A stretch of DNA of 64,000 nucleotides from Sphingomonas sp. (GTDB taxonomy: Bacteria; Pseudomonadota; Alphaproteobacteria; Sphingomonadales; Sphingomonadaceae), in NCBI GenBank assembly GCA_017418975.1, contig JAFOMG010000003.1:23541-87540 (forward strand), in the 5' to 3' direction. The notes below the pieces were generated by a model. The model saw only the letters and a program-made list of their open reading frames with translations. It did no database searches and was not told the origin of the DNA. A program made the translations under genes and the position numbers. Below, in pieces: positions 9,559 through 19,153 of this stretch (positions within the stretch are counted from its first letter, which is position 1; every line of letters begins with the position of its first letter).

Positions 9559-9616
9559 CCCTCCTCCACGGAGAGGAATGGCTGAAGAAAGCACGTGACA
9601 GCGCCTCCATGCCAAT

Positions 9617-9640
9617 ATAGTTAGCTCTAAACCTAACTAT
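9617..9640. promoter_or_regulatory. Perfect 8-base-arm dyad, probable operator of the GST gene
   Basis: ATAGTTAG (9617-9624) and CTAACTAT (9633-9640) are perfect inverted arms separated by 8 bases. The dyad ends 11 bases before the GST start codon, where a bound repressor would block initiation. Its AT-rich content contrasts with the surroundings. The cognate regulator (for example a MarR- or HxlR-type protein) is not in the window. Confidence 0.55.
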
Positions 9641-9651
9641 TAGAGGATGCC

Positions 9652-10305
9652 ATGTCGCTTCAGCTCTTCGGCCACCCCTTCTCGTCCTATACTTGGAAGG
9701 CGCTGATCCCGCTCTACGAGAACGCCACTCCCTTCACCTTCCGCAGCCTGGAGGATGCCGGGGCCAATGCCGAGCTGGAGGCGCGCTGGCCGCTCAAGCT
9801 CTTCCCGGTCCTGGTCGAGGGCGCACGCACGGTGCTCGAGGCGACGGCGATCATCGAATATCTCCACGTCCATCACCCCGGCCCGGTGCCGATGATCCCG
9901 GCCGATGCCGATGTCGCGGTGCAGGCCCGGATGCTCGACCGGGTCTTCGACAATTATGTGATGGGCACGATGCAGCGGCCGGTGCTCGACGCGCTGCTGC
10001 CCGAGGAACGGCGCGATCCCATCGGCCTCGACGAGGCGATGGCGCGGCTCGACAAGGTCTATGCCTGGCTCGATGCCCATCTGGCCGGGCGGGTCTGGGC
10101 AGTGGGAGACAGTTTCACCCTCGCCGATTGCGCCGCCGCGCCTTCGCTCTTCTATGCCGATTGGGTGCGCCCGATCCCCGAGGCGCTGGCCAATCTGCGC
10201 GCCTATCGCGCCCGCCTGCTCGCCCGCCCCTCGGTCTCCCGCTGCGTCGAGGAAGCCCGGCCCTATCGCGCCTATTTCCCGCTGGGGGCGCCGGACCGCG
10301 ATTAG
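9652..10305 (+). CDS. Glutathione S-transferase family protein
   Basis: A 217-residue protein with a thioredoxin-like N-terminal domain (LQLFGHPFSSYTWKALIPLYE, then LFPVLVEGARTVLEATAIIEYL, which holds the cis-Pro and the glutathione-binding Glu-Ala). The C-terminal helical domain has WAVGDSFTLADCAAAPSLFY, the N-capping motif typical of GSTs. The substrate is unknown. A perfect inverted repeat sits immediately upstream of the start, suggesting repressor control. Confidence 0.9.
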   Translation: MSLQLFGHPFSSYTWKALIPLYENATPFTFRSLEDAGANAELEARWPLKLFPVLVEGARTVLEATAIIEYLHVHHPGPVPMIPADADVAVQARMLDRVFDNYVMGTMQRPVLDALLPEERRDPIGLDEAMARLDKVYAWLDAHLAGRVWAVGDSFTLADCAAAPSLFYADWVRPIPEALANLRAYRARLLARPSVSRCVEEARPYRAYFPLGAPDRD

Positions 10306-10325
10306 GCTGGAGCCTCTATCCTTCC

Positions 10326-10355
10326 CCGTCATCCCCGCGCGGGCGAGGATGACGG
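10326..10355. repeat. REP-like palindrome (CCGTCATCCCCGC type)
   Basis: CCGTCATCCCCGC and GGATGACGG form the outer arms around a GC-rich centre. It is one of several copies in the window of the same short palindrome and sits after the GST gene, possibly acting as a transcript-end hairpin. Confidence 0.6.
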
Positions 10356-10453
10356 CCGGGCGGCCATTAGGAATTCCGCAACCCTGCGGATTAACCCCGC
10401 CTTCAGATCCTGGGTCGCACTATCCGCCTGGGCCGGGGCGGGAAAAATCATTT

Positions 10454-11404
10454 ATGCGACAAGGACTTGCGTCCTCCACTATTTTCAGCCTGTCGGCCGA
10501 GCCGCCGGGCACCCAGCTCCTTGCCGAGCCGGGCGAGCATGCGGCGTTCGATTCGGCCTTCCTGGCCGGCGAGACCGGCCGCCTCGCCTGTGCGATCCGC
10601 AAGCTCAGCGCGGTCGGCGCCATGCTCCAGCTCGACGACGAAGTGGTGGAGGAAGAGGGGCTCCGGCTGGAGCTCGCCAACGGCCAGTCGCTGCCCGGCC
10701 GCATCGCCTGGACCGAGCAGGGCTTGGCGGGCTTTCTGTTCGACTTGCCGATCGACGTGATCGGCACGCTCGCCCGCAATCTCGCCGCCCTTCCCGCCGA
10801 GCGCCGCTCCGTGCCGCGCGTCGAGCTGCATCAGACGATCTGCGTGCGCCGCGGCAACCAGGTCGAGTTCACGCGCAGCCGCAACCTCTCCCAGGGCGGC
10901 TGCGGCTTCGAGACCGACATCGCGCTCCAGCTCGGCGACCTGGTGCAGATCAATTTCGACGGCTTGCGGCCGCTCGACGGCGCGGTGAAATGGTCGCAGG
11001 GCAATCTCGCCGGCGTCGCCTTTGACGAGGACCTGCCCTGGCAGGTGCTGATGCCGTGGCTGCGCCAGGTGCAGCAGACTCCGTCGCATCACACGCGCAT
11101 GGCGATGATGCACGAGCCCGTCGGCCTGATCCCGGACAAGCAGGCGATCCGCCTCGATACGCCGGCGCGCGTGCGCGAAGGCGTGCGCTGGTGGAACGTC
11201 AAGCTGCGCGCGATCACGCCCCAGCTCGTCGAGTTCGAGACGCGCGCGCCCTTCGCGACCGGCGCCCAGCTGTGGATCTCGCTGCCGAACATCGGCGGCG
11301 GCCCGGCCGCGGTGATCGAAACCGACGATCGCCACCGTTTCCTCTGCGAATTCCGCCTGCCGCTGAAGCAGCACGACCTGGGGCGGATCGCCGGCCGGTC
11401 CTGA
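10454..11404 (+). CDS. PilZ-domain protein, probable c-di-GMP receptor
   Basis: A 316-residue protein with repeated PilZ-like beta-barrel modules. The middle one (about residues 115-210) keeps both ligand motifs: RRSVPR matches RxxxR and NLSQGG matches the [DN]xSxxG site. Flanking modules (TGRLACAIRKLSAVGAMLQ and RWWNVKLRAITPQLVEFE) look similar but lack the arginines, so probably one module binds the ligand. No membrane segment or catalytic domain is seen. ATG 10454 follows an AT-rich leader. The partner could be motility or polysaccharide machinery. Confidence 0.82.
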   Translation: MRQGLASSTIFSLSAEPPGTQLLAEPGEHAAFDSAFLAGETGRLACAIRKLSAVGAMLQLDDEVVEEEGLRLELANGQSLPGRIAWTEQGLAGFLFDLPIDVIGTLARNLAALPAERRSVPRVELHQTICVRRGNQVEFTRSRNLSQGGCGFETDIALQLGDLVQINFDGLRPLDGAVKWSQGNLAGVAFDEDLPWQVLMPWLRQVQQTPSHHTRMAMMHEPVGLIPDKQAIRLDTPARVREGVRWWNVKLRAITPQLVEFETRAPFATGAQLWISLPNIGGGPAAVIETDDRHRFLCEFRLPLKQHDLGRIAGRS

Positions 11405-11443
11405 AGGCTGGCGCGGCGCGCGGTGCTGGCCTAGGCCGGATCC

Positions 11444-12628
11444 ATGCCCGCGCTCCTCCCCGTCGCCGAAGCCCAGCGCCGCCTGCTGGCGCTCGCCGAG
11501 CCGGTGCCGGAGGAGGCCTGCCCCCTGGCCGCGGCGGCGGGGCGGTGGGCGGCCGGGGACGTGGCGGCATTGCGCACCCAGCCCGCCGCCGATCTCTCCT
11601 CGATGGACGGCTATGCGATTCGCTTCGCCGACCTGCCCGGCCCCTGGGAAGTGATCGGCGAGAGCGCCGCCGGCCATGGCTTTGGCGGCGGGATCGGCGC
11701 CGGCCAGGCGCTGCGCATCTTCACCGGCGCCCCGCTCCCGCCTGGCGCCGACACCGTGCTGGTGCAGGAGGAAGCCGCGCGCGACGGCAGCCGCCTCGCG
11801 CTCGCCGGCGAAGGCCCGCCGCATCCGGGCAGCAGCATCCGCCCGCGCGGGCTCGATTTCACCGGCGGCGACCTGCTGATCCGCGCCGGGGAGGCGATCT
11901 CCCCCGCCCGGCTCGCGCTCGCCGCGATCGCCGGCCATGCCGTGCTGCCCGTCCGCCGCAAGGTGCGCGTCGCGCTGCTTTCGACCGGCGACGAGCTGGT
12001 GCCGCCCGGCGCCCCGCTCGGCCCGGACCAGATCCCCGAGACCAACCGCCTGCTCCTCGCCGCGCTGCTGGCCGGCCCGGCAGTGGAGCTGATCGACCTC
12101 GGCATCCTGCCCGATCGCCGGGACGCGCTCGAAGCCGCGTTCCGCGCGCTCGATTGCGACCTGCTCGTCACCACCGGCGGCGCCTCGGTCGGCGATCACG
12201 ACCTGGTCCGCCCCGCGCTCGAGGCGGCCGGCGCCGCGATCGATTTCTGGAAAGTGGCGCTGCGCCCCGGCAAGCCGATGATGGCCGGCCGGCTGGGCGA
12301 TGCCGCGGTGCTCGGCCTGCCGGGCAATCCCGTCTCGGCCTTCGTCACCGCGACGCTGTTCGTCCGCCCGCTGATCGCGCATCTCGCCGGGGCCGCCGAT
12401 CCACTGCCGCGCACCCGCATCGTCCCCCTGGGCGAGCCCCTGCCCGCCACCGGCGTCCGCGCCGACTATCTCCGCGCCGAGCTGATCGGCGGCCGCGCCC
12501 ATGCCGCGACGATCCAGGACTCCTCGATGCTGCGCACGCTGGCGCGCGCCACCTGCCTGATCGTCCGCCCGGCGGGGGCCCTGGAGGCGAAAACCGGCGA
12601 CTCGGCGGAAATCCTCGACATCGCTTGA
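11444..12628 (+). CDS. moeA: Molybdopterin molybdotransferase
   Basis: A 394-residue enzyme that inserts molybdate into adenylylated molybdopterin. Hallmarks are [27 protein letters not shown], the [12 protein letters not shown] and [12 protein letters not shown] blocks, the [11 protein letters not shown] motif and [23 protein letters not shown]. Its TGA stop lies within a TTGACA that could be the -35 of lexA, so lexA transcription starts immediately behind it. Confidence 0.96.
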   Translation: MPALLPVAEAQRRLLALAEPVPEEACPLAAAAGRWAAGDVAALRTQPAADLSSMDGYAIRFADLPGPWEVIGESAAGHGFGGGIGAGQALRIFTGAPLPPGADTVLVQEEAARDGSRLALAGEGPPHPGSSIRPRGLDFTGGDLLIRAGEAISPARLALAAIAGHAVLPVRRKVRVALLSTGDELVPPGAPLGPDQIPETNRLLLAALLAGPAVELIDLGILPDRRDALEAAFRALDCDLLVTTGGASVGDHDLVRPALEAAGAAIDFWKVALRPGKPMMAGRLGDAAVLGLPGNPVSAFVTATLFVRPLIAHLAGAADPLPRTRIVPLGEPLPATGVRADYLRAELIGGRAHAATIQDSSMLRTLARATCLIVRPAGALEAKTGDSAEILDIA

Positions 12629-12653
12629 CAAGCAGGCGGAACATTGCAAAAAC

Positions 12654-12668
12654 GTTCCCAGTCTGTTC
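12654..12668 (+). promoter_or_regulatory. LexA operator (alphaproteobacterial SOS box)
   Basis: GTTC (12654-12657), seven bases, GTTC (12665-12668): an exact match to the GTTC-N7-GTTC box known for alphaproteobacterial LexA. It ends 18 bases before the lexA start. A further GAAC at 12639-12642 gives an inverted half-site. A TTGACA lies at 12625-12630, overlapping the moeA stop. Together these indicate autoregulation of lexA by its own product. Confidence 0.88.
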
Positions 12669-12686
12669 CAGACCGGGAGAAACTGG

Positions 12687-13373
12687 ATGCTCACGCGCAA
12701 GCAGCACGAGCTCATCTGCTTCATTGCCGATCGGCTTGCCGAGACTGGCGTGTCGCCTTCGTTCGAGGAAATGAAGGAGGCGCTCGACCTCAAGTCGAAG
12801 TCGGGCGTTCATCGGCTGATCTCGGCGCTGGAAGAGCGCGAGTTCATCCGCCGCCTGCCCAACCGCGCCCGCGCGCTCGAAGTGCTGCGCATGCCGGAAC
12901 GGGGCGAGGCGAAGAAGCCCGCGAGCCCGAAGAATATGGCCCCCGTGGCGCCAGCTTCGTCAACTTCCGCGACACCTCCGGCCCCCGCCAACGACGTGGT
13001 CGAGATCCCGCTGCACGGCCGCATCGCCGCCGGCACGCCGATCGAGGCGCTGCAGGATTCGACCATGCTGCCGGTTCCCGCCGCCCTGCTCGGCGCGGGC
13101 GAGCATTATGCGCTCGAGGTGGCGGGCGATTCGATGGTGGAGGCCGGCATCCTCGATGGCGATTTCGCGCTGATCCGCCGCACCGAGACCGCGCGCGAGG
13201 GCGAGATCGTGGTGGCGCTGATCGACGAGAACGAGGCGACGCTGAAATATTTCCGCAAGGAAGGCGGGATGATCCGGCTGGACCCGGCCAATCGCGACTA
13301 TAATCCCCAGCGCTATCGCCCCGATCAGGTCCGCGTGCAGGGCCGCCTCGCCGGGCTGCTCCGCCGCTACTGA
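12687..13373 (+). CDS. lexA: SOS transcriptional repressor LexA
   Basis: A 228-residue repressor with an N-terminal winged helix ([16 protein letters not shown] ... SPSFEEM) and a C-terminal S24 self-cleaving domain. The cleavage site is Ala115-Gly116 (RIAAGTP). The catalytic Ser149 (GDSMVEAGI) and Lys187 (ATLKYF) are present. The linker of about 30 residues is Ala/Pro rich. It sits behind an SOS box and ends 4 bases before the convergent gene at 13378. Confidence 0.97.
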   Translation: MLTRKQHELICFIADRLAETGVSPSFEEMKEALDLKSKSGVHRLISALEEREFIRRLPNRARALEVLRMPERGEAKKPASPKNMAPVAPASSTSATPPAPANDVVEIPLHGRIAAGTPIEALQDSTMLPVPAALLGAGEHYALEVAGDSMVEAGILDGDFALIRRTETAREGEIVVALIDENEATLKYFRKEGGMIRLDPANRDYNPQRYRPDQVRVQGRLAGLLRRY

Positions 13374-13377
13374 CGGC

Positions 13378-14073
13378 TCAGGCCAGGAACTCGGCCCAGG
13401 TGACCTTGCCGTCACCGTTGCGGTCGAGTTCCTGGAAGGGTGCCAGGTCGGGCTGCTTGCCGCGGAAGCTGAACAGGCTCCAGGCCGCCGCATATTCGCC
13501 CGGCGTCAGCATGCCGTCATGGTCTGCATCGAGCAGGCCGAATCCTGCCCGGAACATCCGCAATCGTTGCGCCGCATATTCGGCAAAGCTCACCTTGCCG
13601 TCCTTGTTCGCGTCGGCCCTGGCAAGGTCGAAGTCCCGCGCCGAGAGGATGAAGGGCCGAATGCCGCGCGCCTCCGGCATAGCGGCACGGCGCAGTGGCA
13701 GCGCCAGCACCCGATGGGGCGCGCAATCGATATCCGTAGCCTGCGGGCGAGGACCAAATTCGTCGGGGGTCAGCAGCCCGTCATGATTGCGGTCGATCGC
13801 GGCGAAGGCCGGCCGCAGGTCCGGTGCGGCCGATATCGCACCGGGGATGGCGAGCGCCAGCGCTCCGAGCATCGCCGCCGCGGCGATGGGCCGGGACCAG
13901 CGGCGCGGGGCCGGCACCGCCCTCGCCTCGCCGGAAAGGCGCGCCGCGACGAAGCCCCGCACCACGTCGCTCGCGGTGCGCCCTTCGGCACGGCACTGCT
14001 CCATGAAGGCGCGCTTCACCGCATGGGGCAGCCGCACTTCGATCGTGTCGCTCTTCTTGGGAGGCCGGATCAT
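13378..14073 (-). CDS. Ribbon-helix-helix N-terminus fused to a membrane segment and four EF-hands
   Basis: A 231-residue protein with an unusual layout. Residues 8-47 (TIEVRLP, then two helices ending in VVRGFVAARL) look like a ribbon-helix-helix DNA-binding domain. A hydrophobic stretch follows (PIAAAAMLGALALAIPGA). Four EF-hand loops come next: DRNHDGLLTPDE, DANKDGKVSFAE, DADHDGMLTPGE and DRNGDGKVTWAE. If the hydrophobic stretch spans the membrane, the EF-hands are periplasmic and the RHH cytoplasmic. The start overlaps the comEC stop by 4 bases (ATGA), so the two are coupled. No clear ribosome site precedes it. Confidence 0.8.
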   Translation of the reverse strand: MIRPPKKSDTIEVRLPHAVKRAFMEQCRAEGRTASDVVRGFVAARLSGEARAVPAPRRWSRPIAAAAMLGALALAIPGAISAAPDLRPAFAAIDRNHDGLLTPDEFGPRPQATDIDCAPHRVLALPLRRAAMPEARGIRPFILSARDFDLARADANKDGKVSFAEYAAQRLRMFRAGFGLLDADHDGMLTPGEYAAAWSLFSFRGKQPDLAPFQELDRNGDGKVTWAEFLA

Positions 14074-16229
14074 GACGGAAAGAGAAGGGCGATCCGGGCC
14101 GAAAGCGAGGGATTTCGTGTCCCGACAGCAGGAATTGCATCCGGCACATGGAATGGCTGCACCCTGGGCGGGTCGATCCAGGGATGCCGGCCCGCCCCGC
14201 GCACCATCGTCACGCGCCCGCCGGCAAAGGCGATCGCCACCCCGCCGGTCTTCGCCAGCGCCGGCCGGTCGAGCTTGAGCCAGCGCGGAGTGCAGGCGGC
14301 CGGCAGGCGGCGGTCGCTGATCATCACGTCGACGCTGCGGCACAGCGCCGTGAATTCGGCCCAGGGCAAGGCATAGCCGCTTCGTGTCGCCGCCACGCGC
14401 CAGACGCGGCCGCCGGCCCGATGCTCGATCATGCACAGGTCCAGGCTGCACCGCGCACCCGGCTGGTCGGCGAGCGCGACCGGCTCGGCATCCGATCCGC
14501 CCGTCTCGGCCAGCATGTCGCGGGTATAGTCGCCCGCCCGGTCGCGCAGCAGGGCCATGCCCCCATCGTGCATGCGGATCGCGAGATGCCGCCCGTCGCC
14601 GGTGACGATCAGGTCGGGCGCGGGCGTGGCGAGCATCCAGGCCAGGCCGATCGCCAGCGGCGCCATGCCCGCCCAGCGCGCGCCGGTGCGCCACAGCGCG
14701 AGCCACAGGCCGCCCGCCGCCATCAGCGCGAAGGCGCCCCGCGGCATGGCCGGCAGCGCCGCCACCGCGCCCGGCGCCGCGGCGGTGGTCCTCGCCAGCC
14801 AGAGCAGCAGGTCGAGCGTCCGCGCGGTGAGCCACCAGGCGGGATCGCCGAGCCCGACCAGGTCAAGCAGCAGCGCCAGCGCCTCGATCGGCATGATCAC
14901 GAAGGTGGTGAGCGGGATGGCGACGATGTTGGCGAGCGCGCCGTAGAGCCCGGCCTGATGGAAATGGAACAGCCCGATCGGCATCAGCGCCAGCTCGACC
15001 ACGACCCCGGTGAGCAGCAGCGCGCCGGCACCGCGCAGCAGCGCCGCCGCCCGGCCTTCCTCGCGCTTGCCGAACCAGCGGTGCATGCGCGGGCTCTCGT
15101 GCAGCGCGACGATCGCGGTGACCGCGGCGAAGCTCAGCTGGAAACTGGCTCCCGCCAGCACTTCGGGCCAGAGCAGCAGCACGAGCAGCGCCCCCGCAGC
15201 GACGAGCCGCAGCGTGATCGCCTCGCGCCCCAGGCTGAGCGCCAGCAGCACCAGCAGCGCGGCAACACAGGAGCGGATCGTCGGCACCTCGGCGCCGGTG
15301 AGCCAGGTATAGCCGATCGCCGCCAGCGCCCCCGCGCCGGCCGCGACCAGCGGCAGCCGCCAGCGCAGCGCCAGCGTGGGGCTGAGGGCGAGCAGCTTCA
15401 GCACCAGCAGCATCGCCGCCGCGGTCACCGCCGTCACGTGCAGCCCGCTCACCGAAAGCAGATGCGCCAGGCCCGAGCGCTGCATCGCCTCGACATCGGC
15501 TTCGGCGATCGCGCCTTCGTCGCCCGTGGCGAGCGCCGAGGCGATGCCGCCGCCGCTGCCGGGGATGCGCGACTGGATATGCGCCGAGAGCGCGGCGCGC
15601 AGGCCTCCACCCGATGCTTCGGCCGGCGTCACCACCGTCACCGGGGCAAAGCCCTTGCCCGTCGCCCCCAGGCCGTTGAACCAGGCGGCGCGGGCAAAGT
15701 CATACCCGCCCGGCACCGACGCGCCGGCGGGCGGCATCAGCCGCGCCCGCAGCCGCACCACCGCGCCGCGCGCCACCCCTTGGGGCACATCCTTCGCCGC
15801 CAGGTTCACGCGCACCCGGGGCGGCAGGTCGCGCCGCTCCGGCAGCAAAGTCACCCGCACCAGCGCCCGTGCCGGCAAGGGTTCGACCGCCGCCACCCGG
15901 CCGGTGATCTCCACCACCGCGGGCCGCGCCAGCACCGGCGCCGCGACGCGCTCCGCCCGCCACCAGATCAGCGCGCACCCGGCCGCCAGGGCAAGCCCGC
16001 CGAGCAGCAGCACCCGCCCCAGCCGCCCCGGCAGTGCCAGGCCGAGCAGCGCCACCGCGCCCGCCGCGAGCAGGAAGGCGATCCAGCGCGTCAGGTCGGG
16101 AAGCAGGAGCCAGGCGGTGATCCCGCCCCCCAGCGCCACCGGCAGCCAGAGCGGCAGCTGCGCGCGTTCCGCCTCGAGCCAGCGCTCGATCGCCTCCCCG
16201 GTCTGGCGGAACAGCGCCGCGCCCCCCAT
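14070..16229 (-). CDS. comEC: ComEC/Rec2 family DNA-uptake channel protein
   Basis: A polytopic membrane protein of about 719 residues. The N-terminal DUF4131-like part is followed by an OB-like domain (VVEITGRVAAVEPLPARALVRV) and the competence core with the signature HLLSVSGLHVTAVTAAAML and the TGAEVPTIRSCVAALLV block. The C-terminal ~150 residues look like a degraded metallo-beta-lactamase-type domain without an HxHxDH site, common in alphaproteobacterial ComEC. The start is uncertain: ATG 16229 avoids overlap with gltX, whereas ATG 16265 would overlap its first codon. It is divergent from gltX. Confidence 0.9.
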   Translation of the reverse strand: MGGAALFRQTGEAIERWLEAERAQLPLWLPVALGGGITAWLLLPDLTRWIAFLLAAGAVALLGLALPGRLGRVLLLGGLALAAGCALIWWRAERVAAPVLARPAVVEITGRVAAVEPLPARALVRVTLLPERRDLPPRVRVNLAAKDVPQGVARGAVVRLRARLMPPAGASVPGGYDFARAAWFNGLGATGKGFAPVTVVTPAEASGGGLRAALSAHIQSRIPGSGGGIASALATGDEGAIAEADVEAMQRSGLAHLLSVSGLHVTAVTAAAMLLVLKLLALSPTLALRWRLPLVAAGAGALAAIGYTWLTGAEVPTIRSCVAALLVLLALSLGREAITLRLVAAGALLVLLLWPEVLAGASFQLSFAAVTAIVALHESPRMHRWFGKREEGRAAALLRGAGALLLTGVVVELALMPIGLFHFHQAGLYGALANIVAIPLTTFVIMPIEALALLLDLVGLGDPAWWLTARTLDLLLWLARTTAAAPGAVAALPAMPRGAFALMAAGGLWLALWRTGARWAGMAPLAIGLAWMLATPAPDLIVTGDGRHLAIRMHDGGMALLRDRAGDYTRDMLAETGGSDAEPVALADQPGARCSLDLCMIEHRAGGRVWRVAATRSGYALPWAEFTALCRSVDVMISDRRLPAACTPRWLKLDRPALAKTGGVAIAFAGGRVTMVRGAGRHPWIDPPRVQPFHVPDAIPAVGTRNPSLSARIALLFPS

Positions 16230-16263
16230 TTGAAGGGAGGAAAACCCCGTGCTAGGGGCGCCC

Positions 16264-17736
16264 ATGGCGGCTGAATGGGCCATCGAAAATCTAGTCTGGG
16301 AGCAAGCGCGGTTGGGCGCAACATCTGATACGGGTGCGAAACGGGTCGTCACGCGGTTCGCGCCGTCGCCTACGGGTTTCCTCCACATCGGCGGTGCGCG
16401 CACCGCCCTGTTCAACCTGCTGTTCGCCCGTCACCATGGCGGCAAGTTCCTGCTGCGCATCGAGGATACCGATCGCGCGCGCTCGACCGAGCCGGCGATC
16501 GCCGCGATCCTCGACGGGATGCGCTGGCTGAACCTCGATTGGGATGGCGATGAGGTCTATCAGTTCGCCCGCGCCGAGCGGCACGCCGAAGTCGCGCGCG
16601 CGATGCTCGCGAGCGGCCATGCCTATAAATGCTTCGCCACGGCCGAGGAGCTGGAGGCGATGCGCGCCGAGCAGAAGGCGAACAAGCAGCCGCTGCGCTA
16701 TGACGGCCGCTGGCGCGACCGCGACCCCGCGGAGGGCGGCAACGCGCCCTATGTCATCCGCCTGAAGGCGCCGCGGGAAGGCGCGGTGACGATCGAGGAT
16801 CATGTCCAGGGGCCGGTCACGGTCAACAACAGCGAGCTGGACGATCTCGTCCTGCTCCGCTCGGACGGCACGCCGACCTATATGCTCGCGGTGGTGGTCG
16901 ACGATCACGACATGGGCGTGACGCACGTGATCCGCGGCGACGACCACCTGAACAACGCCTTCCGCCAGCTGCCGATCTATCGCGCGATGGCGTGGGAAGA
17001 GCCCGAATACGCGCACATCCCGCTGATCTTCAATCCCGACGGCACCAAGATGTCGAAGCGCAAGAACGCCGTGGCGGTCGACGAATATCGCGACCAGCTC
17101 GGCATCCTGCCCGAGGCGCTGGGCAATTATCTGCTCCGCCTCGGCTGGGGGCATGGCGACGACGAGATCATCAGCCGCGAGCAGGCGATCCAATGGTTCG
17201 AGCTGTCCGGCGTCGGCAAGTCGCCTTCCCGCTTCGACCTCAAGAAGCTGGAGAATCTCAACGGCCATTACATCCGCGCCGCGGACGATGATCGCCTCGC
17301 CGATCTGGTGGCCGCGCGAATCGGTTTCGAACTTTCGGAATCGCAGCGGGATCTTCTGCGCCGCAGCATGGCCGCGCTGAAGCCCCGCGCCGCGAATCTC
17401 CTCGAATTGGCAGACGGGGCGGCCTTCCTGTTTCGCACTCGCCCACTGGAATTGGACGACGGTGCCCAGGCTCTGCTAGAGGGCGACGCGCGGGCGCTGC
17501 TGGCCCAGCTCCACGCCGCGCTTGACGGCGTGGAAAGCTGGGATACGGAAGCGCTCGAAGCGGCGGTACGCACCGTTGCGGAAGATGCGGGTGTCAAGCT
17601 CGGTGCGGCCGCGCAGCCTTTGCGCGCGGCGCTCACCGGGCGCCGGACGTCCCCGGGCATCTTCGACGTCCTGGCTCTGCTGGGGCGCGAGGAAAGCCTG
17701 GCCCGTATCGCTGATCAGATGACCGTGCCGGCCTGA
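16264..17736 (+). CDS. gltX: Glutamyl-tRNA synthetase
   Basis: A class I aminoacyl-tRNA synthetase of about 490 residues that charges tRNA-Glu. The HIGH-type motif is [20 protein letters not shown], and the KMSKS-type loop is [12 protein letters not shown]. The conserved [10 protein letters not shown] block is present. The first ~30 residues before VVTRFAPSP are an N-terminal extension whose reality depends on the start; ATG 16264 is the first ATG with an AGGGG upstream. gltA follows after 33 bases. Confidence 0.96.
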   Translation: MAAEWAIENLVWEQARLGATSDTGAKRVVTRFAPSPTGFLHIGGARTALFNLLFARHHGGKFLLRIEDTDRARSTEPAIAAILDGMRWLNLDWDGDEVYQFARAERHAEVARAMLASGHAYKCFATAEELEAMRAEQKANKQPLRYDGRWRDRDPAEGGNAPYVIRLKAPREGAVTIEDHVQGPVTVNNSELDDLVLLRSDGTPTYMLAVVVDDHDMGVTHVIRGDDHLNNAFRQLPIYRAMAWEEPEYAHIPLIFNPDGTKMSKRKNAVAVDEYRDQLGILPEALGNYLLRLGWGHGDDEIISREQAIQWFELSGVGKSPSRFDLKKLENLNGHYIRAADDDRLADLVAARIGFELSESQRDLLRRSMAALKPRAANLLELADGAAFLFRTRPLELDDGAQALLEGDARALLAQLHAALDGVESWDTEALEAAVRTVAEDAGVKLGAAAQPLRAALTGRRTSPGIFDVLALLGREESLARIADQMTVPA

Positions 17737-17769
17737 TTCCAGGTCCGGCCCAAAGATAGGACGACGTTT

Positions 17770-19053
17770 ATGAGCGATACCGCGAAGCTGCAGGTTCCGG
17801 GGAAGGATGTCGAGTATCCGGTCCTGTCGGGCAGCGTCGGACCGGACGTCATCGACATCCGCAAGCTCTATGGCCAGACCGGCATGTTCACCTACGACCC
17901 CGGCTTCACCTCGACGGCGTCGTGCGAATCGGGCCTGACCTATATCGATGGCGACGAGGGCGTGCTGCTCCACCGCGGCTATCCGATCGGCCAGCTCGCC
18001 GAGCAGTCGAGCTTCATGGAGGTCAGCTACCTCCTGCTGAACGGCGAGCTTCCCTCGCAGGACGAGCTCGACAAGTTCAGCCACACGATCACGCGCCACA
18101 CCATGCTGCACGAGCAGCTGGCGACCTTCTATCGCGGTTTCCGCCGCGACGCGCACCCGATGGCGGTGATGTGCGGCGTGGTCGGCGCGCTTTCGGCCTT
18201 CTATCACGATTCGACCGACATCACCGATCCGCAGCAGCGCATGATCGCGTCGCACCGCCTGATCGCCAAGATGCCGACGATCGCGGCGATGGCCTATAAG
18301 TACAGCGTCGGCCAGCCGTTCCTCTATCCGCAGAACGACCTGAGCTACACCGGCAACTTCCTGCGCATGACCTTCGGCGTGCCGGCCGAGCCCTATGAAG
18401 TGAACCCGGTCGTCGAGAAGGCGCTGGACCGCATCTTCATCCTCCACGCCGATCACGAGCAGAACGCCTCGACCTCGACCGTGCGCCTCGCCGGCTCGTC
18501 GGGCGCCAATCCCTTTGCCTGCATCGCGGCGGGCATCGCCTGCCTGTGGGGCCCGGCGCATGGCGGCGCCAACGAGGCGGCGCTCAACATGCTGCGCGAG
18601 ATCGGCCGTCCGGAGCGCATCCCCGAATATATCGCCCGCGCCAAGGACAAGAACGATCCGTTCCGCCTGATGGGCTTCGGCCACCGTGTCTACAAGAACT
18701 ATGATCCGCGCGCGACCGTGATGCAGAAGACGGTGCGCGAGGTGTTCGACGCGCTCAAGGTCAACGACCCGGTGTTCGAAGTGGCGCTGCAGCTCGAGGA
18801 AATGGCGCTCAACGACCCCTATTTCATCGAGAAGAAGCTCTTCCCGAACGTCGACTTCTATTCGGGCGTGATCCTCTCGGCGATCGGCTTCCCGACCACC
18901 ATGTTCACCGCGCTGTTCGCGCTGGCCCGCACCGTGGGCTGGGTGGCGCAGTGGAACGAGATGATCTCGGACCCCGAGCAGAAGATCGGCCGTCCGCGCC
19001 AGCTCTACACCGGCCCCGTGCAGCGCGACTACGTGCCCGTCGGCCAGCGCTGA
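17770..19053 (+). CDS. gltA: Citrate synthase, hexameric type
   Basis: A 427-residue enzyme that condenses acetyl-CoA with oxaloacetate at the entry of the TCA cycle. The catalytic residues are carried in [19 protein letters not shown], in [12 protein letters not shown] with its His, and in [14 protein letters not shown]; the Asp lies in FYSGVI. Length and N-terminus match the type II enzyme of Gram-negative bacteria. A GC-rich hairpin with a short T-run follows the stop. Confidence 0.97.
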   Translation: MSDTAKLQVPGKDVEYPVLSGSVGPDVIDIRKLYGQTGMFTYDPGFTSTASCESGLTYIDGDEGVLLHRGYPIGQLAEQSSFMEVSYLLLNGELPSQDELDKFSHTITRHTMLHEQLATFYRGFRRDAHPMAVMCGVVGALSAFYHDSTDITDPQQRMIASHRLIAKMPTIAAMAYKYSVGQPFLYPQNDLSYTGNFLRMTFGVPAEPYEVNPVVEKALDRIFILHADHEQNASTSTVRLAGSSGANPFACIAAGIACLWGPAHGGANEAALNMLREIGRPERIPEYIARAKDKNDPFRLMGFGHRVYKNYDPRATVMQKTVREVFDALKVNDPVFEVALQLEEMALNDPYFIEKKLFPNVDFYSGVILSAIGFPTTMFTALFALARTVGWVAQWNEMISDPEQKIGRPRQLYTGPVQRDYVPVGQR

Positions 19054-19080
19054 GGCACCTTCCCGATTATCGGCCCGATT

Positions 19081-19113
19081 TCGCCGTCCCTGCCTTCGCG
19101 GGGGCGGCGATTT
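19081..19113 (+). terminator. Hairpin terminator after gltA
   Basis: TCGCCGTCCC pairs with GGGGGCGGCGA around a short loop, followed by TTT. It lies 28 bases behind the gltA stop and before the next same-strand gene. Confidence 0.5.
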
Positions 19114-19153
19114 CGGGTAAGGCGCTCCTGACCATCACCAGGGAGCCGCCGGA

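Noticed and set aside
14148-16274. A long plus-strand frame opposite comEC
   Set aside because: Low-complexity Gln/Arg/His-rich translation; comEC on the other strand has all family motifs.
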